A stretch of DNA of 64,000 bases from Hybos culiciformis (GCA_964007475.1 OZ023273.1:47679525-47743524), one strand, 5' to 3'; positions 48,301 through 59,300 are shown, counted from the first letter of the stretch. A program made the numbers and translations. Notes: generated from the sequence alone by a model not told the origin.

Positions 48301-49074
48301 TAGCTCCAAATGTGCAGTCAAATGATGCTGATTTCTTCGATATGGAATGTATGTCCCCATTGTACGCTACACCTCCACATTCTCCTAGCAGTGATTTGAG
48401 CTCACCAGGTCAAATACCGGCTAATCATCCATTTATTGAAATTGGAGGCAAAGCAAGTAGTACTGAAAATACCCAAGGGCAACAATCAAAGCCTACTGAT
48501 AATCATTTTGCTAGAGACACTCATATGAGAATTATACTTGGAAATTGTAAAGATAACAGTCAGTCATCTAGGTATATCATACTTTTTCAAATGTTTAGAC
48601 TTATCAAGCTTTTTGCAGTTAATTTATTTAAACTTTTCAATTTATTTAAATTTATATATTGTAAGAAATTCATTAGTAAAATTTAATCTTTTCGATAAGA
48701 CTCATTTTCAAATTAATACTTGCATTCGACGCAGAATTGTCTTTGTTTCTAAAGCCAGAATCCGCCCACCCAGAAAAACGAAACTAAATTTTTTTTAGGA
48801 AAAGAATTTCAAATGAAATAGACTTTAACTAACTACTGAATATTTGCAGCTGAATAAGAATAAAATGCTTAATTAATAATATAAATATTTTTATAATTTT
48901 AGTAAGCAGAAGAGGAGCGGGATAACAACTAATCCCGCCATGAGAATGTTAGCAAATTCTGCCGCAAATTTAATACGACGTACAAATAACATGTTATCAA
49001 GCAGTGGTCAAGGATCTTCTAGTATTGGTGTTAAATCGGGAACATTTCAATGGAGAAAAGAGAGTCAAATGTGA
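39772..49074 (+). CDS. ANKRD50: ANKRD50-like ankyrin repeat protein with STAND/NACHT-like P-loop domain
   Basis: Nine coding exons join in frame: 39772-42352, 42477-43330, 43857-45513, 45717-45863, 45970-46128, 46254-46522, 47107-47263, 48304-48571, 48903-49074 (6264 bases, 2087 residues; I recall human ANKRD50 as about 1430). Layout: polyQ tract (residues 66-90); REW motif at 307-309 heading a P-loop domain with Walker A GSNGSGKT (366-373); charged linker (~428-704); Walker B-like LLLLIDSIDE ending at 768; conserved KMFSGFKKITLDDLRK; helical domain to ~1120; degenerate plus 16 clear ankyrin repeats (~1226-1799); Ser/Asn-rich tail with LSFTQQLQRH (from 1893) and KRSGITTNP (2034-2042). Human ANKRD50 is known to act with SNX27-retromer and WASH in recycling cargo from endosomes to the plasma membrane; the role here is inferred from orthology. 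No signal peptide or membrane segment. The start is the first ATG after an in-frame TAA (39742) and has A at -3. Confidence 0.92.
39967..40041 (+). repeat. CAA/CAG polyglutamine tract (residues 66-90)
   Basis: Twenty-five codons, nearly all Gln with a Lys, a Pro and a His. CAG and CAA are mixed, so the tract is less prone to slippage than a pure repeat. Likely disordered. Confidence 0.95.
42353..42476 (+). other. Intron 1 (124 bp)
   Basis: GTAAAT donor; acceptor TTCTCATTTAG ending at 42476. Phase 1. It contains an in-frame stop, so retention would truncate the protein within the P-loop domain before any ankyrin repeat. Confidence 0.9.
42477..43330 (+). CDS. ANKRD50: ANKRD50-like exon 2: helical domain after the P-loop core
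   Basis: Residues 861-1145. It carries LTKETIESLHQLYIKSNGC, an RPILNILLAS segment and LFHNSFADWLVDVK. All align with what I recall of human ANKRD50 (LTKETAEMLNQLHIKSSGC, QPILNVILAA, LFHYSFAEWLLDVK). It ends in phase 0 at CAG|GTAAGC. Confidence 0.92.
43331..43856 (+). other. Intron 2 (526 bp) with a three-copy tandem repeat
   Basis: GTAAGC donor, TATTTTTAG acceptor, phase 0. Most of the intron consists of three diverged tandem units (see the repeat at 43440-43790). Confidence 0.9.
43440..43790 (+). repeat. Tandem repeat, three ~116-127-bp units in intron 2
   Basis: Units share AAAAGAATTTTAATTGA (units anchored at 43453, 43569 and 43696), then a TTTACAT / TTAACAT segment, CTATTAACTAAA, TATTGTT and ATTTCTAAA. 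The third unit leads almost directly into the 3' splice site, so unit gain or loss would change the length of the intron but not the exon. Confidence 0.85.
43857..45513 (+). CDS. ANKRD50: ANKRD50-like exon 3: ankyrin repeats 1-13
   Basis: Residues 1146-1697 plus one base. After about 80 residues of Ser/Asp-rich linker come a degenerate ankyrin unit (from ~1226) and then regular 33-residue repeats from YNGQTALNIAARNGH (~1259). Several repeats are close to what I recall of the human sequence (DGWTPLRSASWGGHTEIV, EGRTALRAAAWSGHEDI, SEGRTVLSIAAAQGN). Repeat 2 follows an enlarged loop, and repeat 5 has a 3-residue insertion (CGSSGYS), placed as in the vertebrate protein. Donor ATGG|GTAAGA. Confidence 0.93.
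45514..45716 (+). other. Intron 3 (203 bp)
   Basis: GTAAGA donor; T-rich tract and TTACAG acceptor. Phase 1, splitting a Gly codon within an ankyrin repeat. Confidence 0.9.
45717..45863 (+). CDS. ANKRD50: ANKRD50-like exon 4: ankyrin repeat 14 and start of 15
   Basis: A 147-base, phase 1-1 exon. It reads ANVNSMDLELRPPLHSCAWQG and continues to KQGATAL, matching the human stretch ending CNQGATAL. Its length is a multiple of three, so skipping would remove 49 residues without a frameshift. Confidence 0.92.
45970..46128 (+). CDS. ANKRD50: ANKRD50-like exon 5: ankyrin repeats 15-16
   Basis: A 159-base, phase 1-1 exon (acceptor GTGTTTTAG, donor CTAAAA|GTAATC). It reads ISAQEGHEKCVSILLKYGAN, then CGRTPIKLAAKSNRHNILKI, and closes the ankyrin array at about residue 1799. 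The flanking intron 4 is 106 bp and intron 5 is 125 bp. Confidence 0.92.
46254..46522 (+). CDS. ANKRD50: ANKRD50-like exon 6: start of the disordered tail
   Basis: Residues 1800-1889, Ser/Asn/His/Gln-rich with no domain; contains KRKSVISSQS. Acceptor TTATTTTCAG, donor GAT|GTAAGA, phase 0 at the 3' end. Low complexity is expected in this part of the family. Confidence 0.88.
46523..47106 (+). other. Intron 6 (584 bp)
   Basis: GTAAGA donor and a T-rich TTTTTTTTAG acceptor. AT-rich; I see no element inside. Confidence 0.85.
47107..47263 (+). CDS. ANKRD50: ANKRD50-like exon 7: conserved tail island
   Basis: Residues 1890-1941. It starts QAPLSFTQQLQRHTKLNSRS, which lines up with LSFTEQIQQHSLPRSRS in the human tail as I recall it. 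This small exon is also the best confirmation that the downstream exons belong to the same gene. Donor AATT|GTAAGT, phase 1. Confidence 0.88.
47264..48303 (+). other. Intron 7 (1040 bp) containing a repetitive insertion
   Basis: GTAAGT donor and ATATTGTAG acceptor. The middle (about 47335-47910) has a different composition from the other introns and looks like an inserted repeat; see the separate entry. Confidence 0.85.
47335..47910. repeat. Repeat insertion in intron 7
   Basis: Rich in GGAAAA and TTTTCC, with a TTTTCCGGAAAATTTTCCGG inverted segment near 47585-47604. Two diverged direct copies lie about 347 bases apart: one around CCATGGAAAATTCGG (47478), the other around CCATGGAAAACCCG (47825). 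Each continues into GGGAAAAATCAT or GGGGAAAAATCAT and then GATTAGTGATAAA or GATTAGTCATAAA. GC content and complexity exceed the host intron. I recognise no transposase. The minus-strand frame at 47645-47887 is a by-product. Confidence 0.6.
48304..48571 (+). CDS. ANKRD50: ANKRD50-like exon 8: Pro/Ser-rich tail
   Basis: Residues 1942-2030 plus two bases. It contains MSPLYATPPHSPSSDLSSPG and reads on to HMRIILGNCKDNSQSS. SP motifs are possible proline-directed phosphorylation sites; that is inference. The donor CTAG|GTATAT is phase 2 and joins exon 9 to give the SSKQKRSG sequence. Confidence 0.88.
48903..49074 (+). CDS. ANKRD50: ANKRD50-like exon 9: C-terminus
   Basis: Residues 2031-2087 and stop TGA. 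It begins KQKRSGITTNPAMRM, resembling KKRNGIMTNP near the human C-terminus, and ends FQWRKESQM. Acceptor ATAATTTTAG at 48902. Intron 8 (48572-48902, 331 bp) is AT-rich without visible elements. Confidence 0.9.
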
Positions 49075-49134
49075 ATTTTAGTTTGTTTGAAGATCACTGG
49101 ATAAACTATTTAAGTAGATTATATGCCAAAAGTA

Positions 49135-49140
49135 AATAAA
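49135..49140 (+). terminator. Poly(A) signal AATAAA, 61 bases past the stop
   Basis: First canonical hexamer after the ANKRD50-like stop codon. A second AATAAA lies at 49272-49277. Either could be used. Confidence 0.55.
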
Positions 49141-49277
49141 ATACTTTAAGTTAACCGTTATTTTTTATATATTCTTCAATAACTAGTCATTTTATGAAAT
49201 AGAAAAAGTAGTTTATAAAACTTGCTTCTTGCAAAAAATTATTTAATTTGAATTATGTACGAAAACCTTTCAATAAA

Positions 49278-51780
49278 GATCATGGCACCGTTCATTAACT
49301 AAATACAAATTTTTTTATTTTTAAATTTTTAGTCCATCAATTAATTTTCCTCACATTACAATCAATAACAGTTACAGAATTAAAGGAAAAGTTTATTTAG
49401 CCTCCGATTGTGTATTTTTTAAATTTTGTTCATTGGTTCTTATCCTTTTTATTTATTTTTTTCTATGTGCTTGTTTTCACTTTTGTTCCTTTTGCGAAAA
49501 CTAAAATTAATTTTTTTCAGAAAGCTTTCATAGGTAAAATTTTTATTCCAAGAAGTGAAAACATATATGTATAGTAATTAGATGGCGGAGTGAAAATTTT
49601 CAGAAAATAGTTGAAGTATTACTTCCATAATAGACCTTATATCAGAAATACGTGTAAAAAAATGTATGTTCTTAAGACTACGTAACTCACGTTAAAAGTT
49701 TTCGATCAAATATTGTATCTTCTAAAGATAATTGTATCTAATCTAAATAAATTGAATGCTATTATGCCTGCTAAAGTGGGATAAGTAAGAATTCAACTTC
49801 GACCCTTGACAACATTTGACAAAGACTACTCAACCTGAATAAAAATTTTACTATTTGGTTTGTATTATATGTACGTTAGTTTACAAAAAAACGTTTGTAC
49901 CTATAATTAATCTGAAGTAAATTTTTTAATAATCGATTTATATAATACGAGTATAATGTATAATGCACATAATGTATAATGTGTACATTATTGACAAAAT
50001 CTTTGTATATTTTCATTTCCATAATACAGGTTTATTATCAGAAATTATTTTTTTATTTTGATTATGAAAATATTACTAATCAAACTTCTACGAATTTTTG
50101 ATGTATCACAAAATTATTAATTTGCGACTACCACCCTTGATGTTTTAAGAATTGAAATTATTTTTTTTTTCTTTCAAGAATTATTTTTTGAAGTTTTTTT
50201 TTCCTTCATTTCTTTCTTTTTTTTGTACAACTCCCCAATAAGTTCCTGTTTATTTTGAAACCCCCTATTTGTAGTCAATGAAATCACATGAAATATTCTC
50301 ATTCTTCGTTTTTTGCAATTAAATATTGCATGTTTAACTATAATGAGATCTTTTAATTTTGATAAAAATGAGGAATAGTAATTAAATCGTTTACTGACGT
50401 GATATCGTTAAATTAAGCTTTTAATTTTGTATTGGTTATGTAAAAACATTATTACAAAATTGGTATCTTTGAGAGAATAAATTAGGAAATAAGAAACACT
50501 CTTGTCAAAAAAGTGTTATCCACTTTTAATATTTATTTTTAGACACTTGAAGGCTTTCGCAAAATATACAATTTGAATTAAGACAAAAAAAAAAAAAAAA
50601 TAAAGGAAACTAATTTGTGTTATCTTTAACAAACATAAATTTTATTTTATTTTTAAGAAATAAAAATATTGTAAACAAGTTTTTATTCATTTTTTAACTT
50701 CATCAGGCATAAAAATTTAATTGATATCAAAATTAAAAGCTTTTATTGAAATTATGCTGATTGAAAGGGTGGACGTAAAGATGAGTTACGCGAAATTCGA
50801 TGTTATTATATTTTTTACAAGAAATAGTCATAATTTTAAACATTAAAAAAATTTTTTTTTTCGAAAATTTGTCTGGAATTTCTAGGAATTCGATAATGAT
50901 TTCAAGAACTTTATCTGCATAACATTTCGACAAAAATTCTTTATTTAATTAAATATTTTGTTTTAAAATTCTCTCTGAAACTCAGTAGTTGGTATGGTAG
51001 ACAATTTTAATTGTAATCCCGAATGAATTGTTTACCATTTTGAAAATTAATTTATTTCATAGCCTTTTATGTTTATTAAGTATATAGACTTGTCCGAAGA
51101 AGTATTTTTCTTTGAATTTGTATAATCGTCCGTATACAATTATACATAATCGTGTTGCCTTGTGACTTGTGATATCCTTATTCTGAAAAGTTTCATTATC
51201 TTACTATATTTTTAGTGCTCAATTTAGACCCCTTTTTTTGTCGAAAACATTTATTTTATTCCAATAGCAAAATATTCTGGACCAGAACTCCGAAATAAAG
51301 AAATTTATAATTTTGGAATTAGACAATTCGTACCGTTATTATTATTCTACTAATATTTAAAATGCTCGTCGACCTGAGAATTTTTTCCATATATATAGAA
51401 TTTTAATAAAAGACAAAATTTCGTCCCTTCAAATTTTTAAATATTATGTTGGTAGAATATCCGTACGCGTATCGATTCCATATATGGGTTAATTATTATT
51501 TGGTTGGTAGACTCCTAATACAAAAACTTGATATTGATAGTTTATTATTATTTTAATCATACCTACATAGATATTAGGAGAAGAGGGCTCACAGATTTAT
51601 TTTTTCTCTTAAGTTGCCCCTAAATTGTCCAAGTAAAGAAAATTTAAGGATAATAAGTTAATTTAAAAAATTATATTCAAATGATAATATCACTAACTCA
51701 AATGAAAAGTGTAGTTTTGTAAACGTTTTCATTTTACTAAAAAAAATTTTATTAAAAAAAATTAAAATCGATTTTTCGGT
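49278..51780. other. AT-rich non-coding sequence downstream of the gene
   Basis: No exon, RNA gene or element ends are visible. The small minus-strand frame at 50733-50933 has no supporting features. Confidence 0.55.
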
Positions 51781-51810
51781 TGGATCTGGACTGGAGCTCT
51801 TTGAACAACA

Positions 51811-51859
51811 GGAGCCCTGTGCATATAGCTTAGTCCGCCTTTAGGTAAATCTGGCACCG
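51811..51859. mobile_element. hAT terminus fragment
   Basis: GTCCGCCTTTAGGTAAATCT followed by GGCAC resembles the reverse complement of the left end of the element at 55852 (GCCCATAGGTAAATCCGG...). I read it as the right end of a related hAT element whose left end I could not find. Identification rests on this short similarity. Confidence 0.4.
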
Positions 51860-51862
51860 TTA

Positions 51863-52430
51863 TGTGTTAGGTACAATAATAATAACTTCACTTATGTATA
51901 TTTAGTAAGTTATATACTTATTGTAATACGAAAAATATAAACAAAATTATTTTCTTTAAATTTAAATATGTAGCATTTTAATTAAATCTAGGTATAACTA
52001 TTAATAAGATATAATAATTTAGTCCTTATCAGATAACTCACAATAGAACAATTTTCTTATTGTATCTACTTAATTCCAGTATTAAGTTTGATGGTAAAAC
52101 TTTCCTTTTCTATCTTAAAAATAAATATGTATGTTAAATTTGTAGTTTTCTTAGAGTTTTGTATCTATCATTATGTCCTGTCAATCACAATCATTACTAT
52201 CACACTATACTATACCATTGTAATACATATTATTGTTTTCGTTAAATTTTACTCAAAATCAAAGGAAAAAAATATTCACAATAATTCTGAGTGAAAATGT
52301 CCTAATATCTTTTTTTCGTATCTTTTTTTGTTCTCATAAAGCTACAAATAGCTTCAACGTAACTGATGACAGTGAACGCTGCAAAAATACATTTAACTTA
52401 CAATCACTTATTTCATACGACTTTATATTA
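51863..52430. other. AT-rich non-coding sequence
   Basis: Short overlapping open frames (52088-52294, 52233-52439) are Ile/Phe/Ser-rich and unsupported. Nothing else is visible. Confidence 0.5.
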
Positions 52431-52439
52431 TATACCTAA

Positions 52440-54110
52440 TAATTGATTCGGCGACGTAACATTCAGCTTATCTCTTTTTTTTTTATTGACTCTATCTACA
52501 GTATTAAAAATATCCTTAAAAAAGTTGTATTTTATTTTTTGTATCCTTTTTTAAAAAATTTTCCCAAAATATTGGAAAAAAAAAAAAAAGAAAAACACAG
52601 AAGCTTTTATTCTCTCTCGGTTATTTTCGTATATCAAAAAAAAAAAAAAATGAAAAATAAAAAAGCAAAAACCATACAAAATAGAGGACTTTATAATAAT
52701 ACTGTCCTAATTAAAATACAGTTAGTACGAATTCGAATTTAATACGATACGGTTTAATGTAAAAGGATACAAAAAAAAAAAACATTGAATCCTTAATTCG
52801 TGTATAAAAAAAAATATATTTAATTTTTATTTTTTTGTTTCTATCTAAAAGTTCAATAATAATAACAACAACAACAATGTATGTATATGAAAAAAACAAA
52901 AAAAAAAAAAACAAAATTATTTTAAATAAATCCTGAATTGAAATTCAAAAATAAATTTCAAATTTTTGACAAGAAGTATTTTGAAGATTCTTTAAAAAAA
53001 AACATATATACATAGTAAGGGTAATTAATGCAGAATAAAAAAGGAATATAATATTATCCTGCGTGTTTTTTTTTTTTTTGTTTTTGTTTTCATATTTTTG
53101 ACGAGAATAAACAAAAAAAAAAAAAAATGAATGAAAAAAAAAATAAAACCAATATACTTATAACCTAACTACCTACCTACTACTACTATAATTGAAAATT
53201 TGTTACTTTTTTCTTATTACAAAATATTTTTTTTGATATATTTTATATTATACTATTACTATTATTATATATTATTGTTATTATTATATTTTGGAATGAA
53301 AAAGTGAAAAAATAATAAATAAATTGAAAAAAAAAAAAAAAAATTTTATTTATATAAAAATTTATAAGTATAAAAATCATAATAATATATAATGCTTTTA
53401 ATGAAAAATGTGTATACAAATCTTTTATTAAAAAAAAAATAAATAAAAAAAAATTTTATAATAAAAGAATTAAAAGCTTACAAAACAAAAAAAAAAAATA
53501 ATAACAAAAACTCGTACACATAAAGAAGAAAACATAAATTTCAGAATTGCGTGTTTTTAATGAATTAAAAATAATAAAAAAACAAAATATAAGTGAATGA
53601 AAATAATAAAATTAAGAAATTTTAAAACAAAATTCTTTTTTCTCTTTAATAAAAAAAAAAACAAAAAAATTTATTCTTAAGGTACACTTAACTTGAAAAA
53701 AAAAAAAAAAAAACATAAAAATTAGGTACAGTGCTTTTTTTTTTTCTTAAAGAGTTTAACATTAGGTACTATGTATATACATTTAATTTTGTTTTGACTA
53801 AAGTCATTATATATATGTACATACAACATACATATTATATGACTTGATGGATGATTATTAGAGTAATAATTTTCTTGGTATAAATATAACATAATATCGA
53901 GAAGGATTAAGAATATTTTTTTTTTCTTTGAAATTTACATAAAAATAGATTTTAAATTATGATACTTTTTTATTTTTGTTGTTGTTATCATAATTTATAA
54001 TTATGCGATAAATTAACAAAAGAAAAAATAATAATAAACGCAAAATAAAAAATTAAAATCTTAAAGTAAGTAAAAATTTATGCAAAATTGAAGAATTAAT
54101 TATTAAAATT
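52440..54110. repeat. Homopolymer-dense A/T block
   Basis: This is the densest run of A8-A19 tracts in the window, interspersed with short TATTA and TACCTAC simple sequence. The open frames here (52443-52742, 52711-52914) are artefacts of the tracts. Confidence 0.7.
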
Positions 54111-55843
54111 AAAAATTTTATAGTTTTAAACTTTGATCATAAAAACTTTAGATTACAAATTAAGAAGATAAAATTTTGCTATCATTTTGATTTTGATTAA
54201 TACCTAATACTTATATTACAAGTTGTCAAACTTAATTGAGAAATGGAAATTACTTTGCATCCACACTTAAAAAGAAAATGTTTGATGTGCTTTTTTTTTT
54301 GATTTGATTTTGATTTTGATTTCATATAAAAATGCTCAAATTTATTATATATGATTGCATAGTTTTGATTTAAAAATCTTTTAGCGAAAACGAAAAATTT
54401 CACACAACAAAGTCAATGAAATTACCAAGTTTATGTTGAAATTTTTTATATAAGTGTGTGGGAATTTATTATACTGAAAGGGATTTTGGTGATGGAAATA
54501 TTTCTTTTATACTTTATTCTTTTATTAATTAATTTTTTTTATTAATTTTTTTTTTTCTTTGATGATTTAAACTTCAGTTTAGTCAATATTTAGATTTTTA
54601 AGATGAAAAGCTAGGAGCTTATGAATCTAGAGGGATCCATATGTACAAATAAACAAGTATTTTCGGAATATCTTCGGAATTTTCTTGGAATAATATAAGT
54701 ATTTTAATATTAATATGCATAGAAATTTAAATTAAATACATAAACATACTTAAGTATTCTTTATAAAATAATATTCTTAAATATTATTTTTACCTAGTAA
54801 ATAAGTACTTTATAAGTTTATATGTTTATTTTTTTTTATACCGAATTCATTATGAAGTGATAATTTTTAGAAAATCTTATTTTCAAATGGAATGATAATG
54901 GAGAACAGAAATTTTGGCTAAATATATCATTTCACAGTGAGTTAAATATTATCAATTCAAATGCTTACTTTACTCTAAAAAGAAAGATGATAACTTAAAC
55001 TTCGTTATTTTCTGACATTATGTGCCAAAGTCTTGCATTGATAATAAATATAACTCGTCTAAAAAGTAGCAAATGAATTGTATAGCAAAAGTTGATCTCT
55101 AAAATTATAATTTTTATTGTTTTTTGTTTTTTCTAGCTAAGTATAATTTACAAAAAAAAAATTTTAAACTCTAGACAGAGTGATTTATCGGATAAAGTTA
55201 GAAGCGTTAATCTCCAAAGTTCACTATCTTATATTTTATACATACTGATACTAAGATGTGTAGAATAAGTTCTTGCGCTTCCACTAAAATAATCAAAATT
55301 ATACATTTGAAATTTTTGGTGAAATTCCAAGTGTATAATAAAGTGTGTTCAAATGTTTTTATTGGTGTCATATAAGTACTTTTACTTTTATGCGTCAGTT
55401 CAGAAGATATTGTACTGAATAACTGACGACGTGATTAATAAACTTATAGCTTATTATTAAACACAAGTCAAAGAAAATTAGACATAGAAATATGATAAAA
55501 ATTATTTTTTTTCAAGTCTTTACTTTTTCACAATACATATTACATATTATATATATGACTGCAGAAGTAGTTATTCAAAGTTCTGTAAATGTAAACAAAC
55601 GTAATATCAAACAGTCTTATTCAAATTAATTTATTATACCGTACATATGTGTTAAAAAAAATTGACAAACAAATTTATTTTGGTTCTGAAAAATTTGGAA
55701 AGTTAAAGATGTTATCTCTTCAGAGGAAGAGATTTCAAAATTTTATTGTGTGTGTACGAAGTAAATTGACGATTTTCTTTTGTCCGCAAACAATAAAATA
55801 CATTATACATATCTAAGTAAAATAATTCAAAATCAATATGACA
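54111..55843. other. AT-rich non-coding sequence, nothing recognised
   Basis: No coding or RNA gene signal that I can support. Confidence 0.55.
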
Positions 55844-55851
55844 ACTATAAG

Positions 55852-56367
55852 CAGTTCCGGATTTACCTATGGGCAAGTGGGGCAACCGCCACGGACGCAA
55901 CATTTCAAAAGGGCGCAAAATTCGTTCCGTGAATTTTCGTATCGGTTTTAGAGAATATTTAAAAACTATAAAAGAGCATAACTTGAATATAAATGCTTTG
56001 TATTCATTGATTAAAGAAAAAAATATGTAGGCTGTCTATCCAAATTTAGAAATTATTTTAGGAATATTTTTATCAACTCCAGCATCCAATTGTTCAATTG
56101 TTCAGCAGAAAGGTCTTTTTCTGCACTGAGAAGAATAAAAACTTACTTGAGATCAACCTTATGTGATGAAAAATTGAATGAAGTTTTCGAAAAATTTGTT
56201 ACAATAAAATTACAAAAAAAATTCTAATAAATTAAAAAAAAAAGATCTATACATTAACTTTAGTAGTATTTTTTTCATTTATTATAAAAAAAAAACTTTT
56301 GGTATGATTTATAGGGTGCAATTTTCAAAAACCGCCCAGGGCGCAAAGTTATGTAAATCCGGGCCTG
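55852..56367 (+). mobile_element. Internally deleted hAT element with transposase 3' remnant
   Basis: A perfect 8-bp duplication ACTATAAG flanks it (55844-55851 and 56368-56375). The ends are inverted: left CAGTTCCGGATTTAC, right (reverse complement) CAGGCCCGGATTTAC. The interior keeps only the end of a transposase gene (56037-56227), and most of the ancestral element is missing. Duplication and ends are seen directly. The family is hAT, supported by duplication size, CAG termini and the coding remnant. Confidence 0.9.
56037..56227 (+). pseudogene. hAT transposase C-terminal (dimerisation) domain remnant
   Basis: The frame from 56037 reads YPNLEIILGIFLSTPASNCS. It then shifts, and the second frame from about 56096 reads NCSAERSFSALRRIKTYLRS and continues to a stop at 56225-56227. 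The SAERSFSALRRIKxYLRSTL signature is typical of the hAT C-terminal dimerisation region. The frame break coincides with an exact 8-base tandem duplication (AATTGTTC twice, 56088-56103). The N-terminus, zinc finger and catalytic core are absent. Not functional. Confidence 0.85.
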
Positions 56368-56375
56368 ACTATAAG

Positions 56376-59300
56376 TATTGAAAACCTACCTTTTACTTAC
56401 ACCTATCACGATGAAAAGTTTCAGTGTTTCTATATAACTAAGTATTGATTTTTTATTTCACAAATCCTCGACAGCTTTTATTTGTGACTATAAATTCTAT
56501 AATTGTGAAAATTAATTTTCAGAAGTGCAGAATTAAAAGTTTGTGGGAAAAATCTTGTGAAGATAATGAAAAAAAATTAATTTATCCTTGAATAAAATAC
56601 AGAAACAAATAAAACATTAAATAGAGAAGCAATTTAGGACTAAAGAAAAAGTGATTTCATTAAAATTTCAAGTCTGGGAACAGAGGAGTTTCATATATTA
56701 ATTTTTTATAATAAATACTTAACCATGATTTTTTTATGCATATAATAAAGAATAATGTTACGGCAAGAGTCTTAACAATAATCAAATTTTTATAGAAAAA
56801 AAATTCCAGTCAAATTACGAAAACTCAAGCATTAGGAAAATTGAAGAAGACCATTTGGTAATTTCCAATTTTTTTATAATAATTTCGCTTTTTTTACTAT
56901 TATTTGTACTTAATTAAAACAAGTGAAAAATTTAAATAATCTTCTGACTTTACTAAATGTAACAATTTTGACGATAAAACAACTAAAATTAATTTTGAAA
57001 TTATGATTATCGAGGCTATCTAACCTTTTAAATTGCGCACTGTGCTAACCTATTGAGTTTAAGTGTAAGAAGTTTCGATCTAGAGTTAATTGAAGAATGT
57101 TTCAAAAGGAATTCCTTAACATCTGAAAAATTTATAATTATTATACTAAATGTACATAAATTGTATTTTAAGGATCCTTATCTTTGATATTTCTAGGCCA
57201 CGCAAAATTTCCAAATAGTTATTTAAAACCGACTTGAATAACATACGCAAAATATATCTTATGCAAAGCAGCATAGGCTCTAAATATCAGAATTTACTTT
57301 TCTTTTTGAGATTGTACCTAAGTTAAATTATTTTTGTCTTGGCAACTTTAGTGCGAGAATAACTTGTGCATTTCATCCTTTCTGCTGTCATCACCGATTA
57401 CATATACGTGAAGCTCCAAATTTTATTTATGTAGACGAAACACATTACGTATCTATCGTTTTTTATTCACACCTACAAAATAAATAAGATATTTAAGGTA
57501 TAATTTTTTTTTTCCTTATCTTTCCATAAATTTAATTATTATTTTCCAAATTTTTTTTTTATTACCATATTATTTTTTAGACATTTTGAATATAATTATT
57601 TTGCACCGTCATAGGATTATCGATTTTTTTTATTAAAGACTGCTACATCAGCTGTTAAGAAAATCTATTCATTTCGTATACCATGAAAATTCTATTAATT
57701 TTTTAATTCAAATTTTTTTTGGCCCTTTTTTTTTTGGTAGTGTAGATACAGATATATAGTACATAATATATATTGCTATATAATTCTTCAATGAAAAATT
57801 GAATAAAAAAAAATGTACTTAAATATTTCTATTCAATTAAATTTTCTGAAAATTCGTTAAAAAATTATATTTTTCTTTTAAATGATATTAAAATAATTTT
57901 GATTAGATAAGCAAATATAAAGTTTTGGAACAATTCTTTTAAATAGAATGAATGAATAATAAAAAAGTAATTAAAATTGGTTAGAAATTTGATTTATTTT
58001 AAGAAAAATGAATGGGACGAGATGAAGGACACTACTTGAAAGTCTGGTGAATAATATTATAAAGAAATAAATTAAAATCTTTGAAAAAATTAAAATTATC
58101 TTTTCCTTATATTTTAAAATTGTTTTTGATGAGTTAAATATTTGAGAACCTATTTTTTTTATTATACAAGATCTTAAGAGCACAAGTTAATCTTGAATAA
58201 CGAAGCGAAATTTAATATTAGTATGATGAGGCTAATTCATGATGATCAATCGGAAGAGAGATGACAGATGAGAAAAACAAATTAAGAATTAAACGGATGT
58301 AAAAAGGAAAGTATGCAAGGGTCGAAACTAATAACACACCTATTATTAGTCTAGAGAATAATTCAGCGTTTGAAGTATTCATTTAGAAATTTATTATCAC
58401 TTTTCGTGACTTTAGAAAATGAAATAAACTTTATTGAAAGCAAGTTTGTAAAATATATTTACTTTAACGATGAGATAACGAAACATTCTATTGATAGCGA
58501 CATATTAAGCCAGAAACAGTTCTTTTTTGATGATTACAATGTGATTTATGTTACGAAATCCAAATCAAAAAAAAATTACAAATCATATGACTAACAATAA
58601 ATGGTAATTTGAGAATAAGTTGTTGTTATTGTTTGATATAAGTTCGACAAAAAACATAAAGTATTTTTAATCGACATATAAATTGTGTCCATTAGAATCA
58701 AAAGAATGTCTTCGTCATCGTAGGTAATTTTAAGAAAAATAGAAAAAACTTTCGGCATCTAAAACTTGTGTTATTATATAAATTTATTTGCAATTAAATA
58801 AATATGTTCGTAAATCCAGCCGAACCTATTCAACCAATAAATAATGAGAAATAAAAAATTCTTCTTTGGATCCTCGCTTTTTTCGAATACACTTATATGT
58901 TTGAAACCTACTTAAGATTTTGAACTCGACTCGATACAAATAAGTTTTCGAAACCGGCAAGCTTTAGATCATAACTAGTTCCAAATTCGCCACATTATGC
59001 ATTATAAGACCGAAATGGTGTCAAGAAAACTCACATGAACAGAACGCAAAATAAAAAAATCTTAACTGATGATATGTAATTTTCATTAAATTGTTAGTAG
59101 CAAATATTACGTTATTCTAGTCTAAAAGCATCGAGATTGCAGACAAAAATATCAAATATTAAATTATTTTTATATTTCTCAGTCATATTTGAATAAAAAA
59201 CATTATTAAATTGAGCTTGAAATCAAGAAAATTTAACACCGAAAATTAAATTGTTTTTGTGTCAATAAACAGCATTTATCCAAAATAATGTTTACATTTC

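Noticed and set aside
57345..57425. Minus-strand stretch reading VYVIGDDSRKDEMHKLFSH then stop
   Set aside because: Protein-like but very short, with no convincing splice site and no neighbouring exon.
58370..58594. Open frame of about 75 codons on the plus strand
   Set aside because: No ATG at the start (TTG), a stop just upstream, no domain, and composition expected from AT-rich DNA.
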